Assembly (NCBI GenBank): GCA_035079385.1
Contig: JAVHKY010000056.1
Location: 6,393,501 to 6,457,500 of the forward strand
Source of the DNA: Aspidiotus rigidus
Lineage: Eukaryota; Arthropoda; Insecta; Hemiptera; Diaspididae
Direction of reading: 5' to 3'
Length of the DNA: 64,000 nucleotides
The first letter of the stretch is position 1, and every line of letters starts with the position of its first letter. The position numbers and the translations under genes were made by a program. Shown piece after piece: positions 7,901 through 15,427 of this stretch. A model generated the notes under the pieces. That model was not told the DNA's origin and made no database searches. It worked only from the letters and a program-made list of their open reading frames with translations.

Positions 7901-9708
7901 GAATGATGACTTTCCGACAAGACTTCTTGGACATTGCTAACATTGATCCTCTACAATACATCACCATTGCTTCAGTCTGTTTAAGCACCTACCGTAGTCA
8001 ATTTTTACCCACAGACGCGATAGCCGTTATTAATGAAACACCCAAAGACGAGTACTCTAAAGAGAGTATTGGTTGGTTGAACTCATTTGAAGACTCAAAC
8101 ATAAGACACGCTTTGAATGGACGTGAAGTTACAATTCTTGGTGAACGGGTTGATGGTTTTGACCAGACAACAAATACAGTCTATCAGTACCAAGGATGCT
8201 TTTTCCATGGTTGTCCAACCTGCTTTGAAGCTGACAGTGTGAACCCGGTGAATAAAACAAAAATGGCTGATTTACACCAAGCTACAGTTAATAGATCAGC
8301 TGCAATTAAGGATGCTGGGTATGAACTTGTTGAAATTTACTCTTGTCAATGGAAGAAATCACAGTTGTACAAAATATATAAAAACCCTGAAATTATTGAA
8401 GCGTTGAATCCTCGTGATGCATTCTTTGGTGGTAGAACTGAATGTTTCAAATTGAAAGCAGAGGGCAACATAAAGTACATCGACGTTGTGTCACTCTATC
8501 CGAGTGTTATGTACTATGACGCATACCCATTGGGACATGCAGAGAAAATTTACAAACCAAGGGCATATGATCTTGAATGGTTTGGTTTCATAAAATGTAA
8601 AATTCTTCCACCGCGTGACTTGTACTTGCCAGTTCTTCCAGTTAAAGTTAAAATTGACAACTATGAAAAGTTAGTCTTCCCATTGTGTGTAAAGTGCGCA
8701 GCATCAACACAAACTAGATGTACTCACTCGGATGATGAAAGATCATTTGTTGGTACATGGACGACCGTTGAAGTACACGAAGCTATGATACAGGGTTACC
8801 AAGTAGAAAAAATCTATGAAGTGTGGCACTTTGAACGTACTTACGACTTGTGGAAAGATTATATTAAGAACTTTTTGAAAATAAAATTGGAAAGTAGTCC
8901 ACACTCGTTTGCTAGTAAAGAAGAGTATGCTAAAGACATTAAAGAAAAACTGGGTATTGACTTGGACTTGGGAAAAATTGAACCTAATTCAGGACGACGG
9001 ACAATTGCAAAAAACTGTTTGAATAACCTGTGGGGACGGTTTGCAATGCGACAAAATATGACTAAGACACAGTATGTGAGTGACTGTTCAACATTCTACA
9101 ATCTACTACTTGATGATAAACTGGAAGTATCCAGTACTCTTTTCCTAACAGAAGAAATGGTCCAGATGAACTACAAGTCAAAGGAAGAGTTTGTAGAGAC
9201 TTCTTACAACACTAATCTATATGTTGCCGCTTTCACTACAGCAAACGCGCGTTTACGTTTATACAGACAGATGAGTACTTTAGACCAGAAAGTTATCTAC
9301 TGCGATACAGATTCTATTGTTTATGAATCAGATGGGACAGAAAGAGTGAACATTGGTGACTCGTTGGGTGAGTGGACTGATGAACTTGGACCGGGAGTGT
9401 ACATTAACAAATGGTTGTGCACTGGACCTAAATCATACTATTACAAGACAAATACAAATAAAGAGTGCACCAAAATTAAAGGATTCACATTACACCACCA
9501 GAATATTGAGAAGCTCTCGAGTAAGGCGATGGAGGATATAATTGACGGAAATGTACATAAAGTCTTAGTCACAGACAGACAAATAGTACGCGACAAAAAT
9601 ACAAAGAACTTGGTGAACAAAGATGTGACTAAGACTTTTTCATTCAAGTTTGACAAACGTGCTATTCAGACAAATCACGACACACTACCTTGGGGATACT
9701 ATAAATAG
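4921..9708 (+). CDS. polB: Protein-primed family-B DNA polymerase with SAP-like, OTU-like, Zn and J-like segments
   Basis: 1595 residues from ATG 4921 (the frame also opens earlier at a TTG). Three SAP-like repeats lie at ~104-135, 151-187 and 199-233. An OTU-like cysteine-protease signature (DNLCGGC with C439; NHFDL with H541) is followed by Cys/His zinc clusters (~557-690) and a J-domain-like segment with HPDKGG at 726-731. The 3'-5' exonuclease has Exo I D805/E807, Exo II AHYAKGFD (854-861, Tyr where Asn is usual) and Exo III Y983/D987. Polymerase motifs are A (D1188-VVSLYPS), B (K1364-NCLNNLWGRF), C (YCDTDSI, D1462/D1464) and KxY (K1504). It should replicate the linear element DNA from a terminal protein. 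It is much longer than most Maverick polymerases. The stop codon lies inside the next gene's TATA box. Confidence 0.92.
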   Translation: MDMPIVDCDFENGLSQDQLPVNTNTLVNNTNSKKNTKTENLDLALFNMPLNELRKHVRSLGVIEWEIQENECDISEDVNRVFNLIIENFYPLAVNNETTDCDLTKMTVKKLKELAKERGLRKYSTLRKAQLIALLNDDIKTTDCVSETTDCDLMKLTVKKLKELAKERGLEKYSTFRKAELIALLEGPCSGALFSTTNYETMTLKELKDLAKQRGLRKYFDFTKLAMIQLLKENDKTEKFFAKIKNRKNCDDIFPFDSSIFSNDCIIGGGMVFKFHKDIFEQGKDKLKLKFINVQKLSSRKILKFNIEEFNFKITMKRVLPAMSMEDLVTHALHELIDFVQHKTGFSRKDKLCITVKNEKFHQEISTGYCNNTGIVEHLIRKIIQILTSDQTVVFTECIFQVDVAHIPKGGKGTRILNLKDAKHTKKCVRQISNSDNLCGGCAVIVGLTYHTDTLFGQKYTHRQIKSIRDGRKAQDTLTKKLCQLIGHNGIDQFTFEDLKNCEDKLNVQITVISSESMNSIEYKGANNADWKIYLYKQKNHFDLITSMAAFLSASYYCDKCDQKYEIKPHKCSPPKNSTCRLCMQPKHTIETKERLYCVDCNRFVYNQECMDNHKKDVCPILLKCEGCNQIVKRVLYDRMYHKCGYGKCRNCLRICDLRHHKCYMQPVEQKGGKCMYGCGNCAPPRIITISLGLPTTVTTHNCVVYNMNVEETVKKNFKKLLLSQHPDKGGNHETCVKFLSSYEKIKNMSNISCQAFHSHIEEFKMLGIECENEETVEQTTEIQIELPYPVSKNCQYTEKYIFFDYETEQETGTHIPNCVCAHYFDGTKFDFETNDEFCKWLINERHIKYTCVAHYAKGFDTQFILQYCINNTIKPIVINNGTKIMYMEIKELKLRIIDSHNFVPAPLSSFPKTFGLKELKKGYFPHFFNTTANADYVGPIPDKQFYGYNTMKPDQRAAFMKWHQERVADNHIFNLKEERLSYCHSDVDLLRRGMMTFRQDFLDIANIDPLQYITIASVCLSTYRSQFLPTDAIAVINETPKDEYSKESIGWLNSFEDSNIRHALNGREVTILGERVDGFDQTTNTVYQYQGCFFHGCPTCFEADSVNPVNKTKMADLHQATVNRSAAIKDAGYELVEIYSCQWKKSQLYKIYKNPEIIEALNPRDAFFGGRTECFKLKAEGNIKYIDVVSLYPSVMYYDAYPLGHAEKIYKPRAYDLEWFGFIKCKILPPRDLYLPVLPVKVKIDNYEKLVFPLCVKCAASTQTRCTHSDDERSFVGTWTTVEVHEAMIQGYQVEKIYEVWHFERTYDLWKDYIKNFLKIKLESSPHSFASKEEYAKDIKEKLGIDLDLGKIEPNSGRRTIAKNCLNNLWGRFAMRQNMTKTQYVSDCSTFYNLLLDDKLEVSSTLFLTEEMVQMNYKSKEEFVETSYNTNLYVAAFTTANARLRLYRQMSTLDQKVIYCDTDSIVYESDGTERVNIGDSLGEWTDELGPGVYINKWLCTGPKSYYYKTNTNKECTKIKGFTLHHQNIEKLSSKAMEDIIDGNVHKVLVTDRQIVRDKNTKNLVNKDVTKTFSFKFDKRAIQTNHDTLPWGYYK
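5209..5475 (+). repeat. Recent tandem duplication of a SAP-like unit inside polB
   Basis: Sequence at 5209-5325 recurs with a 150-bp offset at 5359-5475 with only a few substitutions. The coding frame is preserved. A third, more diverged unit lies at 5515-5620. The near-identity of the first two suggests a recent in-frame duplication. Confidence 0.8.
5473..5503 (+). other. GC-rich hairpin plus T-run inside polB
   Basis: AAGGGCCC, a 7-base loop, GGGCCCTT and a T-run form a perfect 8-bp stem in an otherwise AT-rich gene. It sits between the second and third SAP-like repeats and encodes a Gly-Pro-Cys-Ser-Gly-Ala linker. It looks like a bacterial intrinsic terminator, but in this eukaryotic coding context that is probably only a resemblance. 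Confidence 0.5.
9699..9708 (+). promoter_or_regulatory. Late-type TATA box overlapping the polB stop codon
   Basis: CTATAAATAG contains the last Tyr-Lys-stop codons of polB and lies about 30 bp before the ATPase ATG at 9736. The same TATAAATA type precedes the probable capsid gene at 10726-10734. Confidence 0.55.
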
Positions 9709-9735
9709 AGTGGCAATCTAACCACAACAACAACA

Positions 9736-10434
9736 ATGGAATTTGCAACAAAACTGAAAACAAGTATTCCTGTACTTAATTTAGACACAAAACCACCAGA
9801 AAAACGTAAAGTTCCCATGTTTCCTAATGTAATGCGTGCTGTTATAGCAGGGAGTAGTGGAGCTGGGAAAACTAATGTAGTGTTGACAATACTGCTACAC
9901 AAAAAACCGCTAACTAACATTTACCTTTGTTGTAAGACTGCTGATCAAGCCAAGTACAAACTGTTGGAGGAATTGGTGGAGGGTCATAATAAAAGTAAGA
10001 AAAAGATTGGTTATCATGTGATTACAGATATTGACAATTTACCGCCACCTGAAAAAATAGAAATTAATTCAACTATAATATTTGACGATATATTAACAGA
10101 AGACCAAGATCCAATTGCAAACTACTTCTTAAGAGGGCGTCATCGTAGTATTTCCTGTTTCTATTTGACACAGAGTTATACAAAAATACCTAAAAAATCG
10201 GGAATTAGAGGAAATATGAATTTCTTAATACTCTTCAAACTGGATGGTGTGAATCTGAGACAAGTGTATTACGAATACATTAGTGGTTTCACAGACTTTG
10301 CTACTTTCAAGAAAATGTGTGATTACTGTTGGCGTGAAAAATTCAGTTTCATCACTATTGATCTAGATGATTATACATTCAAGAAGAATTTCGAGTTCAA
10401 ATTAGTATATAAGGAAGCTCAGTTACCTTCATAG
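9736..10434 (+). CDS. FtsK/A32-type genome-packaging ATPase
   Basis: 232 residues. Walker A GSSGAGKT at 39-46, Walker B IIFDD at 114-118, and a YLTQSY motif around 143-148 as in the sensor strand of the A32/FtsK-HerA packaging ATPases. Length and motif spacing fit Maverick/Polinton and virophage packaging ATPases, which pump the genome into the capsid. The gene follows polB after 27 bp and precedes the OB-like gene after 15 bp. A TATATAAG box near its 3' end (10406-10414) probably serves the next gene. Confidence 0.9.
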   Translation: MEFATKLKTSIPVLNLDTKPPEKRKVPMFPNVMRAVIAGSSGAGKTNVVLTILLHKKPLTNIYLCCKTADQAKYKLLEELVEGHNKSKKKIGYHVITDIDNLPPPEKIEINSTIIFDDILTEDQDPIANYFLRGRHRSISCFYLTQSYTKIPKKSGIRGNMNFLILFKLDGVNLRQVYYEYISGFTDFATFKKMCDYCWREKFSFITIDLDDYTFKKNFEFKLVYKEAQLPS

Positions 10435-10449
10435 AGTATCATTTGCATC

Positions 10450-10731
10450 ATGGCTGAAGTAACATATGTGAAGTTTGCAGATTTACAAGTTGGTGTTGTT
10501 TATACAATTACCAATCACTTCAAATATTACAACAAATTTGGACAACAAACTATCACAATTGACTTGGAGGGTCCGATACGACTTAACTTACCTCAATGGT
10601 TTGCGAAGAAACACTTTGATGACGATTTTTTGAAAGACAAGAAGTATTTTTGTTTCAAAGGTATGGAGCAGTGTAAAGGTAATACAGAGTTCTCTTACGC
10701 CAAGATAGAATTCCCTTCAGAAAAAGTATAA
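10450..10731 (+). CDS. Small OB-fold-like protein, candidate single-stranded DNA-binding protein
   Basis: 93 residues, mostly predicted beta strand: FADLQVGVVYTI, then NKFGQQTITIDL, LPQWFA and a FCFKG strand. The L-x2-G-x2-Y-x-I start and K-x-G-x2-x-T-I strand resemble small OB-fold proteins that recur in Maverick-like elements. A role in coating single-stranded replication intermediates is inferred. Its promoter looks early (TATATAAGG at 10406-10414, 36 bp before the ATG), unlike the virion genes around it. Its stop codon TAA is part of the next gene's TATA box. Confidence 0.6.
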   Translation: MAEVTYVKFADLQVGVVYTITNHFKYYNKFGQQTITIDLEGPIRLNLPQWFAKKHFDDDFLKDKKYFCFKGMEQCKGNTEFSYAKIEFPSEKV

Positions 10732-10765
10732 ATACCGAGCGAGATATGAAGAAAGTAACTTAAAA

Positions 10766-11968
10766 ATGGAGAATGTTATTGAGAGCATTGAATTTTACGA
10801 TTACAGACCACCCATGTCTGAAAAATTTGACACTCCTGGAACAGAATTTCCAATTACAGCGTATAACGAGGATATTGTAACTCAACCGAGTAAAAGTTTA
10901 CTTGTGCTTAGAGGCCAAATTGAGATTAAAAAAACAGGAGCGCATGTAGAGATTCCGCAAGATGTGAATGTATTTAACTTTGTCACAAATGGGCTTCTAC
11001 ATCTATTCGACCGTATTGATTATTACATAGGCGACAACAAAATAGACTCGATTCGTAAACCAGGTATTTCAACAACAATGAAAGGGCTTGTTTGCTTTGA
11101 AAATGACTTGAAGTACAATAATGCAGGATGGAACATTAGTTCTCCAGGTAATCTCATGATAAACAAGAGTGGATATTTTTCTCAAAGTATACCTCTCTCA
11201 ATAGTGATGGGATTTTTTGAGGATTACAAACGTTTTCTATTTCGTATGCCACAGAAATTGGTCTTCTTCAGGAATACAGGGAACAATAGTAATTGTTTTG
11301 TGACTTCTTTAGGAAACGATCATTTAATAAATTTAACTTTAAAAGATATTGTGTGGCGAATGCCTCAAGTAAAATTTAACCTAGAGTATGAGACGAAAGT
11401 ACGAAATGAAATACTGAAAAATACGAGTTATAATTTAGAATATAGACGCTGGTGGCATCAGAGTATCAGTGGTATTGCGGGTACAGATTATAGTTGGGAT
11501 ATTCCTGTAGCTTATGCGCGTACAAAATACGTTCTTCTAGCTTTCCAGAATGATAGAATTAACAAACAATTGGTTGATACTTCTAAATTTGATTTCATGA
11601 ATTTGGAAAATGTACAAGTACAGTTGAACAATAATATTGTCTATCCGAGAGAACGTTTAAATTTGAAGCTAGATGAGTACAAGTGTTCCAATCTATATCA
11701 CATGTTCAAACATTTCAAAGCATCCTATTACGAACTGGATGAAGAAAAAGTAGATCCTCTGTTTACGTATCAGAAATTCCTTAATGATTATCCTATAATT
11801 GCTATCGATTGTTCGTATCAACCAGATGTGATTAAGAATACCTTAATTAATATTAGGATAAATTTTGCTTGGCGAGAGAATATTACAGCAAATACTGTAA
11901 TTCACTGCCTACTCGTAACAGATGATAAAGCAGTATATAATCCCTTGAATACACGCGTTCTCCATTGA
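10766..11968 (+). CDS. Probable double-jelly-roll major capsid protein
   Basis: 400 residues, no transmembrane segments, beta-rich and Asn/Tyr-rich. The N-terminal portion has a LHLFDRIDYYIGDNKID segment resembling the first jelly-roll region of Maverick capsid proteins, where a similar strand pair follows a conserved Asn-Gly turn. Position right after the ATPase, late-type TATA (10726-10734), and being the largest unassigned gene in the virion block support the call. It is somewhat short for a major capsid protein, so an alternative structural protein is possible. A structure prediction would settle it. Confidence 0.6.
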   Translation: MENVIESIEFYDYRPPMSEKFDTPGTEFPITAYNEDIVTQPSKSLLVLRGQIEIKKTGAHVEIPQDVNVFNFVTNGLLHLFDRIDYYIGDNKIDSIRKPGISTTMKGLVCFENDLKYNNAGWNISSPGNLMINKSGYFSQSIPLSIVMGFFEDYKRFLFRMPQKLVFFRNTGNNSNCFVTSLGNDHLINLTLKDIVWRMPQVKFNLEYETKVRNEILKNTSYNLEYRRWWHQSISGIAGTDYSWDIPVAYARTKYVLLAFQNDRINKQLVDTSKFDFMNLENVQVQLNNNIVYPRERLNLKLDEYKCSNLYHMFKHFKASYYELDEEKVDPLFTYQKFLNDYPIIAIDCSYQPDVIKNTLINIRINFAWRENITANTVIHCLLVTDDKAVYNPLNTRVLH

Positions 11969-11972
11969 AAAA

Positions 11973-12134
11973 ATGGATCCAGAAAGTAAAAGATGTGTTT
12001 TCACGTTAATTGTGCTTGGATTTAGGTATGTGTGGAAATTTCTGAGGAGGAAAAAAACTATAAATAGGAGACGAGTAGTTGTCCTTCCATGTCATTATTG
12101 CAATGGCGTTCGTCGTAGATTTTCAAGCATTTAA
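11973..12134 (+). CDS. Small basic membrane-type protein (53 residues)
   Basis: A short ORF with a hydrophobic stretch after residue 8 (CVFTLIVLGF) followed by a highly basic half (FLRRKK, NRRR, VRRR) with a C-x2-C pair. It overlaps the start of the next gene in another frame. A TATATAA box at 11933-11940 lies about 33-40 bp before its ATG, the spacing seen for other genes of the element. Could be a membrane-active or DNA-condensing virion peptide; no homologue recognised. Confidence 0.42.
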   Translation: MDPESKRCVFTLIVLGFRYVWKFLRRKKTINRRRVVVLPCHYCNGVRRRFSSI

Positions 12135-12585
12135 AACGCTATCCAATGAATTCATTCTGAAAGAGCTTGCTATAGTGGGTGTGAATGAAAATATAGTTCA
12201 TCATTTCTTCATCAAATCTCCATCATTTCAGCCGTGTGGTGAGATGAAAGCACGTGTGAAGTATGTTACAAAATACATTCACAATATCCCGTGGAATTAT
12301 GGACATGTTGAGAAAGATCAGGCTCTTTCTGTATTGTATGAGCTTACAAGAGGTGCCGATGTAGTGTATGTGAAAGGATCTGAGCGAGTGGAATATTTGA
12401 GAAAGTGTATGAATTGGAAAATGAAAATAGTTGACTTGGATAGTATAAAATGCCCTCAGGCTTGTTCATTGTCATCACCTGCACGACTTGAATGTATATT
12501 CTGGGGACATTCACAGGGATATCGTTGTGCATTAGAACAGGCTCAAAAGTATAAATGGTGGTTGGTTTCAAGGACAATTCAATGA
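12103..12585 (+). CDS. DEDD-exonuclease-like (RNase H fold) small protein
   Basis: 160 residues from ATG 12103; the frame opens earlier at a non-ATG codon. The start MAFVVDFQAFKTLSNEFILKE is of the form h-h-h-D-x-Q/E-x-F...F-x-x-K-E-L-A, as in a family of insect and cnidarian mobile-element proteins resembling truncated DEDD exonucleases. A His-rich middle with an IPWNYGH segment and a C-terminal Cys/His-containing region follow. The full catalytic set is not visible, so enzymatic activity is doubtful. A late-type TATA CTATAAATAG lies at 12058-12067. The next gene starts one base after its stop. Confidence 0.5.
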   Translation: MAFVVDFQAFKTLSNEFILKELAIVGVNENIVHHFFIKSPSFQPCGEMKARVKYVTKYIHNIPWNYGHVEKDQALSVLYELTRGADVVYVKGSERVEYLRKCMNWKMKIVDLDSIKCPQACSLSSPARLECIFWGHSQGYRCALEQAQKYKWWLVSRTIQ

Positions 12586-12586
12586 T

Positions 12587-13309
12587 ATGGCTTTCCAAAT
12601 TTCTATCCATAGTCGACAGTCGGATATTGATCTGATCTATCACGAACCAATACATTTGAGTAGACAGTATGAAGTAGCATTACAAACGTTTGTCACATAC
12701 AATAGTATACCAAATGTAAGTAATAACCTGCAAAATAATGTCTTTCATATAACATTGGACCATACTCGTACAAGAGAGCAAGAACTTCAAATAGTAGAAA
12801 TCCCTGATGGTTCTTATGAGATAGATGACATAATAGACATGATAATGAAAGATTATCAGGTACAAGAAGCAGAAATATCTCTAAAATTGAATAAAAATAC
12901 AATGAAAGTTGAGATAACTTGTAAAAATGCGGGAGTTGATTTTACATTCCCTAATTCTGTAGGCCCGTTATTGGGTTTCTCAAAAAATCGTTACATCATG
13001 TCTGGTGAAACAGAAAAGTCAGATAAAGTAGTGGACATAAACCCCATAAACACATTACGCGTGCAATGTAATTTAATAAAATGTAATTTTTACGATCACG
13101 CGAAGAATGACAATACAATTTACGAGTTTCCGTTAGATGTGAATCCTGGTGAGAGAATTGTAGAGAGACCAACAAATTTGTTGTATTATGCTATAAATAC
13201 AGACGCAATTCACGAACTAGCCATCAGAATAACCGATCAGTCGGGAAAATTAATTGATTTCCAAGGTGAACAAGTTACTCTAATACTATTATTTAGACCA
13301 GTAAAATGA
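12587..13309 (+). CDS. Probable minor capsid (penton, single jelly-roll) protein
   Basis: 240 residues, beta-rich without membrane segments. It opens with FQISIHSRQSD and a strand pattern (h-x-L-x2-x-Y-E-V-A-L) typical of single jelly-roll penton proteins of Maverick/adintovirus elements. A central VGPLLGFSKNRY segment is also seen in that family. The inferred role is pentamers at the capsid vertices with the 10766-11968 protein as hexamer. TATAAATGG at 12549-12557 inside the preceding gene lies about 30 bp upstream. Its TGA stop overlaps the next ATG (ATGA, 13306-13309). Confidence 0.6.
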   Translation: MAFQISIHSRQSDIDLIYHEPIHLSRQYEVALQTFVTYNSIPNVSNNLQNNVFHITLDHTRTREQELQIVEIPDGSYEIDDIIDMIMKDYQVQEAEISLKLNKNTMKVEITCKNAGVDFTFPNSVGPLLGFSKNRYIMSGETEKSDKVVDINPINTLRVQCNLIKCNFYDHAKNDNTIYEFPLDVNPGERIVERPTNLLYYAINTDAIHELAIRITDQSGKLIDFQGEQVTLILLFRPVK

Positions 13310-14076
13310 ATAAAGTTCAAAGTTATATCGAAGCATCCAAAGCTTTGCGCGAAGCGTATGATGAATTAAAATATGGAAAATTAACGCGCACCAAACACTT
13401 GGCTGAAACTTTTCAACCAATAGTAAAACCATTAGAGACCTTGTCAAAGGAATTGGGTAAGACAACAGATGATCCTCCAAAAATTAAGACTGAGAAAGAG
13501 GAAGTTGAAAATGTCATTGGCGAAGTGGCTTTGAAATATTTGACTTATTATTCGGATAAAGATGTGAAAACAGATAAAATATTTGGATTCCACACGCGAA
13601 ATAAAGAGATGTTCATTGGATCAGAACCTGTTACAATCCGGAATAATGACATATATTTTCCCGATGGTAAAAAGTACAAAGGGACTGAAGGTTTATGGTC
13701 ATTGCTAACACTTCAGAAACCATCTAATTTTTCTGATGAAGATGTAGATAACTTTGAGGAGATAATATTGAAAACTGATTCATATAGACGTAATAATGAT
13801 CCTAATGACGATTACATTAAACGTAGTTCAGGGTATAAGTATACAAATTTCATTAAACCAATTTTAGAAAAACATGATATAATACAAACAAAGAAAAAAG
13901 GAAAAGGGTTAAAGAAAATTGTGACAAATAACCCAGTGGAATATGTTTACTGGAACTCATTGGACGAATTGCTCGAAAAACTATATATAGCGTACGGTGA
14001 AATAAAAGCTGGTAATAAAAATCCGTTATTATATAACGAGATTACAAGTATACTAGAAGAAATACGAGAAATATGA
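13306..14076 (+). CDS. DUF8207-like protein, probable structural precursor
   Basis: 256 residues. An N-terminal helical segment with many Lys/Glu precedes a beta region with VTIRNNDIYFPDGKKYKGTEGLWSLL-type signature (residues ~107-135), which I recognise as the DUF8207 pattern found in insect and cnidarian Maverick-like elements. A conserved RNNDPND...SSGYKY segment follows. Position between penton and phospholipase protein suggests a minor virion or scaffold protein. Both its start and stop overlap neighbours by ATGA, and no strong TATA box was seen, so it may be expressed from the penton transcript. Confidence 0.6.
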   Translation: MNKVQSYIEASKALREAYDELKYGKLTRTKHLAETFQPIVKPLETLSKELGKTTDDPPKIKTEKEEVENVIGEVALKYLTYYSDKDVKTDKIFGFHTRNKEMFIGSEPVTIRNNDIYFPDGKKYKGTEGLWSLLTLQKPSNFSDEDVDNFEEIILKTDSYRRNNDPNDDYIKRSSGYKYTNFIKPILEKHDIIQTKKKGKGLKKIVTNNPVEYVYWNSLDELLEKLYIAYGEIKAGNKNPLLYNEITSILEEIREI

Positions 14077-14906
14077 CATCCTACATAGAAAAAAGGCGTA
14101 ATCGCATTGTAAATGATCTTCTCCCAAAACACGGGAAAGGTCTCATAAACAAGATGATAGATTCACTTCCGTTTGAATTACATCTCCCTGGGGGTTACCA
14201 GTACGCTGGTCCTGGGACTAATTTAGAGTTGAAATTGGAAAAAGGAGTTAAACCAAAAAATAAACTCGATGAAGCGGCTATGTACCACGACATTGCTTAC
14301 AGTAAGTCCAAGGATTTGGATAGTAGACATATTGCCGATAAAAAGTTGGAAGAAGACGCTTGGGCTCGTGTGACAGCTCCAGATTCCAGTCTTGGCGAAA
14401 AAGCAATGGCCTGGTTGGTCACAAACACTATGAAAGGGAAACGGGCCTTAGGGGCTGGTATAGGCACGTACACTGATTTCCCAGTCAGTATGAATGATAG
14501 TGAATGTCAGAAATTGGTGGATGCTGTGGCTAACAAAAAGAAAACAGTTTCCCTTACTGTGAGTAAGAAACGTACAAAAGAATCCATACAATCAGGTCTT
14601 TCACTTCCATTAACAAAAACACAGATAAATAAAATTACAAAGGCAAAAAATTCCTCAACAATCAAATTATCAGCTGCGCAACTAAATAAAATAAAAAATG
14701 GAGGATTTTTACCAACTGTAGCGTCAGTACTTGGTACAATATACGATAGTTACTCTAATAAAAAAGCCAATGATCGTTTGATTGAGGAAAAAATTCGCCA
14801 CAATAAAGCGATGGAAGGGAAAGGAATGTACCTGAATAAAAAAACAACAAAAGGTAATGGATTGTATCAGCAGTTATTTCGGAAAAAAAGTACACGCGCT
14901 AAGTAA
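14073..14906 (+). CDS. Parvovirus VP1-type phospholipase A2 virion protein
   Basis: 277 residues. Residues ~37-85 form a parvovirus-type secreted-PLA2-like domain: calcium-loop YAGPGT (44-49), a conserved Asp at 66 and the catalytic pair His72-Asp73 in AAMYHDIAYSK. In parvoviruses this activity opens endosomal membranes during entry, and related domains occur in adintovirus virion proteins. The Lys-rich middle and a MEGKG motif near residue 250, which fits the adenain cleavage pattern (M/I/L)xGxG, suggest processing by the protease encoded immediately downstream. ATGA overlap with the preceding gene; a TATATAAC box (14028-14036) is about 40 bp upstream. Its 3' end overlaps the protease gene by 50 bp. 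Confidence 0.85.
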   Translation: MTSYIEKRRNRIVNDLLPKHGKGLINKMIDSLPFELHLPGGYQYAGPGTNLELKLEKGVKPKNKLDEAAMYHDIAYSKSKDLDSRHIADKKLEEDAWARVTAPDSSLGEKAMAWLVTNTMKGKRALGAGIGTYTDFPVSMNDSECQKLVDAVANKKKTVSLTVSKKRTKESIQSGLSLPLTKTQINKITKAKNSSTIKLSAAQLNKIKNGGFLPTVASVLGTIYDSYSNKKANDRLIEEKIRHNKAMEGKGMYLNKKTTKGNGLYQQLFRKKSTRAK

Positions 14907-15237
14907 TTTTGAAATAAATGATTATGCCGAGAAATTCAAGATACAGTACTGGCGTGGTGTTTTCATGCGTGATACGTTACCTAAAAAACCTTATAAATTT
15001 GAAAGAGGTATTGTGAACTTGGATACAAGAAATAATCCCGGAACACATTGGGTAGCGTACTATAAAAAAGGTAATTCAGTCCAGTATTACGATTCATTTG
15101 GATGTCAACCACCTCCTGAGCTAATCAAGTATTTTGGTAGTGCGTGTACTATTTCCTACAATAGCGACCAACAACAAAATATTAACGATATAATTTGCGG
15201 TCATTTGTGTTTGAAATTCTTAGTTGAAACTATATAA
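14857..15237 (+). CDS. Adenain-like capsid-maturation cysteine protease
   Basis: 126 residues. Catalytic residues in adenovirus-protease order: His64 (GTHWVAY), Asp79 (YYDSFG), Gln near 105-107 and Cys114 in IICGHLC. The GVFMRDTLP and GIVNLD segments are typical of Maverick adenain homologues. It should cleave virion precursor proteins; candidate sites include MEGKG in the overlapping PLA2 protein. The ATG at 14857 lies inside the previous gene in another frame. It is shorter than adenovirus proteases but close to other Maverick examples. The last codons and stop form the TATA box of the next small ORF. Confidence 0.9.
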   Translation: MDCISSYFGKKVHALSNFEINDYAEKFKIQYWRGVFMRDTLPKKPYKFERGIVNLDTRNNPGTHWVAYYKKGNSVQYYDSFGCQPPPELIKYFGSACTISYNSDQQQNINDIICGHLCLKFLVETI

Positions 15238-15266
15238 GATGAATAATATTTTATGTAAGCAAGAGA

Positions 15267-15389
15267 ATGAATATCTTTCACCCAAAGGAGTGTACAGAAT
15301 GCACTTGTTATCAACATTATTGTGAATATAAATTGTATGTAAATGAAGGGGGTCGGGAATCACGACTCCCTTTGAGACTATATAAGTAA
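15267..15389 (+). CDS. Possible 40-residue Cys-rich peptide
   Basis: An ATG about 30 bp downstream of a CTATATAAG box (15230-15238) opens a 40-codon frame with a C-x2-C-x-C-x4-H-x2-C cluster. The second half of the frame runs through the conserved promoter module (15343 onward), and its stop abuts that module's TATA box. The Cys/His spacing recalls the zinc repeats of the left-arm proteins. Short length and overlap with a regulatory repeat keep confidence low. Confidence 0.3.
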   Translation: MNIFHPKECTECTCYQHYCEYKLYVNEGGRESRLPLRLYK

Positions 15390-15427
15390 GTGCATTGCAG
15401 AAAAATAATCATTGTCTTTCGAGATGG
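15343..15427 (+). promoter_or_regulatory. Conserved early-type promoter module, copy 1
   Basis: About 85 bp nearly identical to 16744-16826 and 17601-17681: AGGGGGTCGGGAATCACGA with an imperfect palindrome, then TATA CTATATAAG (15378-15386), GTAAGTGCATTGCA, AATAATCATTGTC and CGAGA(C/T)GG. It ends at the ATG of the 15424 gene. Confidence 0.75.

Noticed and set aside
15340..15380. NF-kappaB-like site in GGGAATCACGACTCCC
   Set aside because: Does not fit the kappaB consensus on either strand well enough; recorded only as a palindrome.
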